The notes beneath the pieces were generated by a model. That model was given only the letters and a program-made list of their open reading frames with translations. It was not told the origin of the DNA and did no database searches. A program made the translations under genes and the position numbers. From Microbacterium halimionae (lineage in GTDB: Bacteria > Actinomycetota > Actinomycetes > Actinomycetales > Microbacteriaceae): a stretch of 64,000 bases of DNA. Positions 58,171 to 64,000 of the stretch are shown piece by piece (the stretch's first letter is position 1; the number at the start of each line of letters is the position of its first letter). Location of the stretch: assembly GCF_011761265.1 (NCBI RefSeq), contig NZ_JAAOZB010000002.1:744001-808000 (forward strand), given 5' to 3'.

Positions 58171-59487
58171 TCAGACGCGCTCTTGGATGCTGTCGACCTT
58201 TGTCATGCGAGATGCCGCCCACGCGGCCACTAGCGTTATCGCCGACATCGCGCCCAACACAATTCCGGGATGCCACCACGCGAAGTCGGTGGACTTGCCG
58301 AGCTCAAGCGTGATGCTCGGAACGAATCCACTCACCGTCGCCGCGATCGCATAGGCGAACGAGAGCGCCGAATAGCGGAAGTGCGCTGGGAAGAGATCTG
58401 ACATGAGTCCGCCGAGGCCCGCCCACGCCATGGTGGGCAGGATGCCGCCAACGATCATCGTGCTGACGAGAATCGGGAAAGTTGCGAACTGCAGCAGGTA
58501 ATACATCGGGAACGCAATCAGCAGCGTGCCAAGTGACCCGAACATCACGAGACGTGCGGATCCGATGCGCGTGGCCCACGCTCCGAATAGGGGAATAGTG
58601 ACAAGCTGCAGTAACGCTCCGATAGTGGTCGCAACGAGCAGGCTCTGGTACGAAAAGCCGAGCTCAGTCACGCCGTAGTTGATCGTGTAGGTGTTCATGA
58701 GGGCGTACGAGCCGATTCCGAGAAGGGCGGCACCGATTGCTACGGCCATTGCGATTGGGCTGCTCTTGAACATCGTCAAGAAGGGAACGCGGTCGCGGCG
58801 TTTCTGCTCTTTCACACCTTCGAACACGGGAGTTTCGGTGATGTTGAGGCGGAGATAGATCGAGACTGCGAGCAGTGGGAAAGCGACGAGGAAGGGGACT
58901 CTCCATCCCCACGCGGAGAGATCCTCTGCGGGTAGCGCCGTGGTCATGATGATGAACAAAGTGGCGGAGAGGATCGAACCAACGGGCGATCCTAGTTGCG
59001 GAATTGCAGCGTAGAAAGCGCGCTTCACGGGGCTTGCATGCTCTGTTGCGATCAGGATCGATCCGCCCCACTCGCCGCCGAGCGAGATGCCCTGGGCGAT
59101 GCGGAGAACGACGAGCAAAACCGCGCCCAGCCATCCTGCCTGCGCGTAGGTGGGCAATACGCCGATTAGACCCGTTGCGACTCCCATGATGCCGATTGTC
59201 CAGAGGAGCGTCGTGCGCCGGCCGAGACGATCTCCCATGTAGCCGAAGATCAGGGCGCCAATGGGGCGAACGACGAAAGCAATCGCGATCGTCAGGAAAG
59301 CGAGCGTCGTGCCGCCGACCGCGCCGAGCGGATCGAAGAAGAGCGGTCCAACGAAGAACGCGGCGAAGTACGCATAGACGTAGAAGTCGAACGATTCGAG
59401 GGACGTACCGACCATTGATGCCCACGCCACGCGGCGAGTGGGCTTCGTCGACGCGGATGAGGGGGGAAGTGTCGCAGCAGAAGTCAC
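58171..59487 (-). CDS. MFS transporter, metabolite:proton symporter (MHS) family
   Basis: The 438-residue protein has 12 predicted membrane segments and MHS signatures: MVGTSLESFDFYVYAYFA at segment 1, GYMGDRLGRRTTLLWTI between segments 2 and 3, and GISLGGEWGGSILIATEH in segment 4. Such carriers take up carboxylates, betaines or shikimate-like compounds with protons; the substrate is unknown. The frame opens at 59547; GTG 59487 is preferred because the extra N-terminus is atypical, but this start is uncertain. Hairpin copies B and C flank the gene. Confidence 0.88.
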   Translation of the reverse strand: MTSAATLPPSSASTKPTRRVAWASMVGTSLESFDFYVYAYFAAFFVGPLFFDPLGAVGGTTLAFLTIAIAFVVRPIGALIFGYMGDRLGRRTTLLWTIGIMGVATGLIGVLPTYAQAGWLGAVLLVVLRIAQGISLGGEWGGSILIATEHASPVKRAFYAAIPQLGSPVGSILSATLFIIMTTALPAEDLSAWGWRVPFLVAFPLLAVSIYLRLNITETPVFEGVKEQKRRDRVPFLTMFKSSPIAMAVAIGAALLGIGSYALMNTYTINYGVTELGFSYQSLLVATTIGALLQLVTIPLFGAWATRIGSARLVMFGSLGTLLIAFPMYYLLQFATFPILVSTMIVGGILPTMAWAGLGGLMSDLFPAHFRYSALSFAYAIAATVSGFVPSITLELGKSTDFAWWHPGIVLGAMSAITLVAAWAASRMTKVDSIQERV

Positions 59488-59568
59488 GAGAGACCATCCT
59501 GCCACTGCTTTCGCGTGTTGTTGCACGCAGGCCAACAATTGCTTCAACCCTTCAGGCCGAGGTGTTGC

Positions 59569-59634
59569 GACGGAGAATCGCGCTCGGGCGGATGAAATGC
59601 CTATTTCCGTTCCGACTTACGGCGATTCTCCGAC
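59569..59634. repeat. Dispersed hairpin element, copy C
   Basis: Arms GACGGAGAATCGC and GCGATTCTCCGAC differ at one pair. The core is 32 nt with TCGGG/TCCGA and a stem GAAAT-GCCT-ATTTC. The left spacer is only 2 nt against 6 in the others. It lies in the divergent region between the MFS and DUF559-like genes and may affect both promoters. Confidence 0.78.
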
Positions 59635-59735
59635 CGATTCTTGTTCGTTCTCCACAGCTCGTTATCCGTCGCTGAAGTTCAGGAATGCGGTGCACGTCGC
59701 CGTCTAGGGCGTGCCAGCGACTCATCCTGATCTCT

Positions 59736-60560
59736 ATGAATCTCCTTGACGCCGTCGAATCGTCTAGTGGAGTCGCACGCGTTGCGACGTTGGAGCGACG
59801 GGGTGTGAGGCGACATCGCATCGCCGACGCTCTTCACAGAGGCACTTTGATCCGCCCTCGGCGGGGGTGGGTTGCGCTTCCACACGCTGACATTGAACTT
59901 GTCGCGGCTGCTCGATCGGGCGTCGTGCTCTCTTGCATTACCGCGGCGCGTCGACGCTCCTTGTGGGTGCTTGAAGAACCCGAATATCACGTCGCTGCGG
60001 CTCCGCACGCTCGCGGTGGCACGCGTCCAGGTGCCCATGTGCACTGGGCTCAACCCGTCGTGCCGCGGCATCCTGATCACTTGGTCGACGGCGTCGAGAA
60101 CATGCTGGCGATTGTCTCGTTGTGTCAACCTTTCGAGCCAGCACTCGCTGTGTGGGAATCGGCGCTTCGGGTCGGACTCATTACGAAGACAGCATTGGAG
60201 GCGCTGCCATTCCAGGCTCGCGCACGAGAAATTCTCTCCATCGCGTCGCCCTACTCTGATTCCGGCTTAGAGAGTTTTGTCATGCCGAGGTTGAAATGGA
60301 TGCGGGTCCGCATCGTTCCTCAAGCGTGGATACTCGGGCATCGGGTCGATTTTCTTATTGGTGCGAGGCTCATCCTGCAGATTGATGGCGCGCACCATGT
60401 GGGCGACCAGCGAACGAGTGACAACGCCCATAATGCGCTCCTGATGATCAATGGGTTTCATGTCGTCCGTATCGGCTACGCACAGGTTGTGGGGGACTGG
60501 CCGAGCGTGCAAGACATCATCATGAGGGCAGTTGCCCAGGGATTGCACCTCGCAAAGTGA
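59736..60560 (+). CDS. AbiEi-like winged-helix protein with DUF559 (Vsr-like nuclease) domain
   Basis: The 274-residue protein has an N-terminal region like the AbiEi-type antitoxin winged helix (ARVATLERRGVRRHRIADAL, RPRRGWVALP), a middle region, and a C-terminal DUF559-like domain. In that domain SGLESFVMPRL, HRVDFLIGARLILQIDGAHH and GFHVVRIGYAQVV correspond to the Glu, Asp and Asp/Glu-type positions of the PD-(D/E)xK fold. Gln replaces the usual Glu before IDG. No AbiEii toxin lies nearby. ATG 59736 gives a normal N-terminus. Hairpin copies C and D flank it. Nuclease activity is inferred only. Confidence 0.7.
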   Translation: MNLLDAVESSSGVARVATLERRGVRRHRIADALHRGTLIRPRRGWVALPHADIELVAAARSGVVLSCITAARRRSLWVLEEPEYHVAAAPHARGGTRPGAHVHWAQPVVPRHPDHLVDGVENMLAIVSLCQPFEPALAVWESALRVGLITKTALEALPFQARAREILSIASPYSDSGLESFVMPRLKWMRVRIVPQAWILGHRVDFLIGARLILQIDGAHHVGDQRTSDNAHNALLMINGFHVVRIGYAQVVGDWPSVQDIIMRAVAQGLHLAK

Positions 60561-60580
60561 CGCCGAGGCGTCCGCGTTGC

Positions 60581-60646
60581 GTCGGAGAATCTCATTCCCT
60601 CGGAAGATATTGCCGAAATAGCTCCGACGCCGCGCGATTCTCCGAC
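60581..60646. repeat. Dispersed hairpin element, copy D
   Basis: Arms GTCGGAGAATCTC and GCGATTCTCCGAC differ at one pair. The 28-nt core has TCGGA/TCCGA and a stem TATT-GCCGA-AATA. The element starts 20 nt after the DUF559-like gene and lies about 80 nt upstream of the ileS promoter candidate, so it may terminate the former. Confidence 0.8.
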
Positions 60647-60726
60647 GTAGCGGTGCTGAGCGGCACCCCGCCCCGTGATGCGGAACGGATGAGGAACATC
60701 AGCGAGCGCGCAGCGTGTGTAGCGAG

Positions 60727-60732
60727 TAGAAT
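60727..60732 (+). promoter_or_regulatory. Candidate -10 box of ileS
   Basis: TAGAAT lies within the loop and right arm of a strong hairpin (60713-60744). A start site near 60739 would put the T-box stem I at the 5' end of the transcript. No clear -35 box is seen. Confidence 0.4.
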
Positions 60733-60738
60733 CGCTGC

Positions 60739-60936
60739 ACACGCATTGATCCGGCTATCACCGGGGAGCACTCGGAAGAACGGCTTCGGCCAGGTAGAAC
60801 CGAGCGGGTCAGGCCCGTTACAGCCGCTGTGAGAGAGGTCGGATGCTTCGGCAACCGGCAACGCAGGGTGGTATCGCGGTCCTTCCCAGGGTCGTCCCGG
60901 CACAACCGAAACGCCGACACACCTGCGAGAACACTC
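60739..60936 (+). promoter_or_regulatory. T-box riboswitch, ileS leader, ultrashort stem I type
   Basis: CCGG-CTATCA-CCGG (60751-60764) is a very short stem I whose loop holds the Ile specifier codon ATC (60757-60759). GGAGCACTCGGAAGAACGG follows, as in actinobacterial ileS leaders. The T-box core AGGGTGGTATCGCGG (60865-60879) contains TGGT, which can pair with the ACCA end of uncharged tRNA-Ile. No terminator with a T tract precedes the ATG, so control is probably at translation initiation, as in mycobacterial ileS. The 5' boundary is estimated. Confidence 0.88.
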
Positions 60937-63900
60937 ATGAGCTATCCGCGTCGCTCCGCCTTCGGAGCTGCAGCAGATTCAACGACCGCGAACGCCGTCG
61001 TTCCGAGCCCGCGCTTTCCCGATATCGAGCGCGACGTGCTCGATTTTTGGAAGGCAGACGACACGTTCCGTGCGTCGATCGCGCAGCGCGAAGGCGCCGA
61101 GGAGTGGGTCTTCTACGACGGCCCTCCTTTTGCCAACGGGCTGCCGCACTACGGGCACTTGCTCACCGGTTACGCCAAAGATCTCTTCCCGCGCTTCCAG
61201 ACAATGCGTGGCAAGAAGGTTGACCGTGTCTTCGGTTGGGACACCCACGGTCTCCCCGCAGAGCTGGAGGCGATGAAGCAGCTCGGCATCACCGAGAAGA
61301 GCGAGATCGAAGCCATGGGCATCGAGACCTTCAACGCCAAGGCGCGAGCTTCGGTGCTGGAGTACACGCACGAGTGGGAAGACTATGTCACTCGCCAGGC
61401 GCGCTGGGTCGACTTCGAACGTGGCTACAAGACGCTCGACACGGGCTTTATGGAGTCAGTGCTGTGGGCGTTCAAGAGCCTCTACGACAAAGACCTCGCC
61501 TACGAGGGCTACCGCGTTCTGCCCTATTGCTGGCGCGACGAAACGCCGTTGTCGAACCACGAGCTGCGCATGGACGACGATGTCTACAAGATGCGCCAGG
61601 ACCCCTCCGTCACTGTCACGTTCCCGTTAACGGGAGTCAAAGCCGAGTCGCTCGGACTCACGGCAGTGCGCGCACTCGCGTGGACAACGACACCCTGGAC
61701 GCTCCCGACGAACCTCGCACTCGCCGTTGGACCCGAGATCACCTACGCCGTGCTCTCGGCCGGCCCCGCGGGCGCCGCCGACGTTCACCACACCCCTGAG
61801 GGTGCGTCCGATGACAAGCTTGAAGCAACGGCGCACCGCTACCTTCTTGCCGAAGATCTGGTTGGCGCACACGCGAAAGATCTGGGTTACGAGACTGCGG
61901 ATGCCGCGATCGCCGCTATCGAGCGGACGATCACCGGTGCCGAGCTCGAAGACGTCACGTACGACCGTCTTTTTGACTACTACGCGGACGCCGAGACGTG
62001 GGGAACTGAGTCAGCATGGCGCATCCTCGTCGACGACTACGTCACGACCACCGACGGCACCGGCATCGTGCACCAGGCTCCGGCTTACGGTGAAGATGAC
62101 CAGCGTGTCACGGGGGCTGCCGGCATCCCGCTCATCATGAGCCTTGACGACGGCGGCAAGTTCTTGCCGCAGGTGACGGATGTCGCGGGCGAACTGTGGA
62201 TGGATGCCAACCGTCCGCTCATCCGCCTGCTTCGCCAGGAGGGACGCTTGCTGCGCGAAGCAAGCTACGAGCACTCTTATCCGCACTGCTGGCGCTGCCG
62301 TAACCCCCTGATCTACAAAGCTGTCTCGAGCTGGTTCGTGCGTGTCACGTCGATCAAAGACCGTCTCGTTGAACTCAACGAGCAGATCACATGGGCGCCC
62401 GACAACGTCAAGCACGGCCAGTTCGGCAAATGGCTCGAGGGCGCGCGCGACTGGTCGATCAGCCGCAATAGGTACTGGGGTTCACCGATCCCGATCTGGA
62501 AGAGCGACGACCCGGCCTACCCGCGGGTCGACGCGTACGGCTCGCTCGAAGATATGGAACGTGACTTTGGCCGGTTGCCGAAGAACGAAAAGGGCGAGGT
62601 TGATCTGCACCGCCCGTACATCGATGACTTGACTCGGCCCAACCCCGACGACCCAACTGGGCAATCGACGATGCGTCGGATCGAAGACGTCTTCGACGTG
62701 TGGTTCGACTCCGGGTCTATGCCGTACGCGCAGGTTCACTACCCATTCGAGAACCGAGAATGGTTCGACTCGCACGCGCCCGCCGACTTCATCGTGGAGT
62801 ACATCGGTCAGACGCGCGGCTGGTTCTACGTGATGCACGTGCTGTCCGGGGCGCTCTTTGATCGTCCGGCATTCACTGGAGTGTCGTGCCACGGAATCGT
62901 GCTCGGTAGCGACGGCCAGAAAATGTCGAAGTCGCTGCGCAACTATCCCGACGTCAGTGAAGTGTTCGACCGTGACGGTTCCGACGCGATGCGCTGGTTC
63001 CTGATGTCGAGTTCAGTGCTTCGTGGCGGCAACCTCGTCGTGACAGAAGAGGGCATCCGCTCGGGCGTGCGCGAGTTCATGCTTCCGCTCTGGAACACGT
63101 GGTACTTCTTCTCGACCTACGCGAACGCTGCTGGGGGGCAGGCGGGGCAAGGCTATGAAGCGACCTGGCGCACGGACTCGACAGACGTTCTCGACCGCTA
63201 CATCCTCGCGCTGTTGGGTGATCTTGTGCGAGATGTCGCGACCGATTTGGATGCCCTCGATTCCACGTCTGCGACAGCCAAGCTGCGTGAGTTCAGCGAA
63301 GCTCTCACCAACTGGTACATCCGTCGTTCGCGCGACCGCTTCTGGACCGGCGTGGATGCTTCGAAGCCCGAATCACGTGATGCTTTCGACACGCTTTACA
63401 CGGTGCTCGAAACTCTCACGCGAGTGGCAGCCCCGCTTCTTCCGCTCATCTCTGAGCGCATCTGGCAGGGCCTGACGGGTGGCCGAAGCGTACACCTCAC
63501 GGACTGGCCGGATGCCTCCGCCTTTCCCGCAGCCCGTGACATTCGTACGGCAATGGATGCTGTGCGCGAAGTGTCATCAACCGCGAACGCGCTGCGTAAG
63601 CGCGAGGGGAAGCGCGTTCGGCTTCCGCTTCCGCAGCTCACTGTGGTTGTTTCAGACGCCGCCTCGCTCGCGCAGTTCGATGAAATCGTGCGCGACGAAC
63701 TCAACGTCAAGAGTGTCGCGCTCGTTGAACTGACAGAAACCGCCGCGGCTGACTATGGGATCACTCACCGCCTGTCTGTCAACGCTCGAGCCGCTGGTCC
63801 GCGCCTTGGTAAGCAGGTGCAGAATGCGATCAAGGCTGCTCGCGCAGGGGAGTGGTCGGATGAGAACGGCGTCGTCGTCGCCGGTGGCATCCAGCTCGAA

Positions 63901-64000
63901 GCGGGTGAGTACGACCTGGTACTTGAAACCACTGGCCGCCCAGAAGGCGAAGCACTCGGAACGCTCGATCGCGGCGGCTTCGTGCTGCTTGACACCGCAA
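60937..64000 (+). CDS. ileS: Isoleucyl-tRNA synthetase, 3' end outside window
   Basis: IleS charges tRNA-Ile and edits valine. About 1021 codons are visible from ATG 60937; the family in actinobacteria has roughly 1050-1110. HIGH appears as HYGH (71-74) in [13 protein letters not shown], and KMSKS at 662-666 in [14 protein letters not shown]. The editing domain carries [18 protein letters not shown]. It belongs to the eukaryote-like (type 2) IleRS branch by its [12 protein letters not shown] and GRVEYIG-like [13 protein letters not shown] motifs. The Shine-Dalgarno is weak, fitting a leader-controlled start. Confidence 0.95.
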   Translation, partial: MSYPRRSAFGAAADSTTANAVVPSPRFPDIERDVLDFWKADDTFRASIAQREGAEEWVFYDGPPFANGLPHYGHLLTGYAKDLFPRFQTMRGKKVDRVFGWDTHGLPAELEAMKQLGITEKSEIEAMGIETFNAKARASVLEYTHEWEDYVTRQARWVDFERGYKTLDTGFMESVLWAFKSLYDKDLAYEGYRVLPYCWRDETPLSNHELRMDDDVYKMRQDPSVTVTFPLTGVKAESLGLTAVRALAWTTTPWTLPTNLALAVGPEITYAVLSAGPAGAADVHHTPEGASDDKLEATAHRYLLAEDLVGAHAKDLGYETADAAIAAIERTITGAELEDVTYDRLFDYYADAETWGTESAWRILVDDYVTTTDGTGIVHQAPAYGEDDQRVTGAAGIPLIMSLDDGGKFLPQVTDVAGELWMDANRPLIRLLRQEGRLLREASYEHSYPHCWRCRNPLIYKAVSSWFVRVTSIKDRLVELNEQITWAPDNVKHGQFGKWLEGARDWSISRNRYWGSPIPIWKSDDPAYPRVDAYGSLEDMERDFGRLPKNEKGEVDLHRPYIDDLTRPNPDDPTGQSTMRRIEDVFDVWFDSGSMPYAQVHYPFENREWFDSHAPADFIVEYIGQTRGWFYVMHVLSGALFDRPAFTGVSCHGIVLGSDGQKMSKSLRNYPDVSEVFDRDGSDAMRWFLMSSSVLRGGNLVVTEEGIRSGVREFMLPLWNTWYFFSTYANAAGGQAGQGYEATWRTDSTDVLDRYILALLGDLVRDVATDLDALDSTSATAKLREFSEALTNWYIRRSRDRFWTGVDASKPESRDAFDTLYTVLETLTRVAAPLLPLISERIWQGLTGGRSVHLTDWPDASAFPAARDIRTAMDAVREVSSTANALRKREGKRVRLPLPQLTVVVSDAASLAQFDEIVRDELNVKSVALVELTETAAADYGITHRLSVNARAAGPRLGKQVQNAIKAARAGEWSDENGVVVAGGIQLEAGEYDLVLETTGRPEGEALGTLDRGGFVLLDTA

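Noticed and set aside
59736-60560. Complete AbiE toxin-antitoxin system
   Set aside because: Only an AbiEi-like N-terminal domain is seen and no AbiEii nucleotidyltransferase is adjacent.
58171-60560. Insertion sequence or transposon bounded by the hairpin copies
   Set aside because: No transposase or integrase frame and no target-site duplications were recognised. The carrier and DUF559-like genes are ordinary in composition.

Overview
The window reads as a chromosomal segment of a high-GC Gram-positive actinobacterium, most likely a member of the Microbacteriaceae. Pointers are the GlgE/GlgX glucan genes, GatCAB, paired ClpP1/ClpP2, ClpS next to a DUF2017 protein, a DUF6993-type lipoprotein, an ileS gene with the actinobacterial ultrashort-stem T-box leader, and many apparently leaderless genes. 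No phage, integrase, IS element, rRNA or CRISPR array was found; it is mostly core genome.

Layout. 1-3.9 kb: glgX-glgE (minus). 4-15.9 kb: cysteine desulfurase, mnmA, ligA; a FadD-type ligase (minus); gatCAB, dinB, a GerW-like membrane protein and a P-loop kinase. 15.9-19.4 kb: clpS, DUF2017 protein, a zincin, tRNA-His, orn (minus); tRNA-Arg and mgtE (plus). 19.5-24.8 kb: a MocR-type regulator, a small protein, an ssb paralogue, a lipoprotein, ettA and a thioesterase. 24.8-33.3 kb: tesB, an FAD dehydrogenase, mscS-glbO, and an ABC-2 exporter with its own two-component system. 33.4-43.4 kb: pepN, ferrochelatase, rpiB-nei-paiB-amidohydrolase, dps, gamma carbonic anhydrase and a zinc alcohol dehydrogenase. 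43.5-48.7 kb: tRNA-Gly, tRNA-Pro, tig, a TPR protein, clpP1, clpP2 and clpX. 48.7-54.8 kb: an FtsX-type ABC exporter with a divergent two-component system, an M3 peptidase and a small protein. 54.8-64 kb: valS, an acetyltransferase, an MFS carrier, an AbiEi-DUF559-like protein, and ileS behind a T-box.

How it works together. Protein quality control dominates (tig, clpP1P2X, clpS, PepN, M3 peptidase, zincin), with translation fidelity (gatCAB, mnmA, valS, ileS, ettA) and DNA maintenance (ligA, dinB, nei, ssb). Two ABC exporters each sit with a NarL-type two-component system.

Most unusual content. (1) Four dispersed 62-70 nt intergenic hairpin elements share the terminal arm GTCGGAGAATCGC/GCGATTCTCCGAC. 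Their inner stems change sequence while keeping pairing. Two copies flank a gene for a predicted Vsr-like nuclease fused to a winged-helix domain, which recalls REP/RAYT pairs but with a different enzyme. (2) At least eleven genes carry a TANNNT box exactly 6 nt before the start codon, the leaderless-promoter pattern. In two cases the upstream gene's TAG stop is also the first half of that box. (3) Candidate operators are seen upstream of the MocR gene, clpP1, and dps/carbonic anhydrase.
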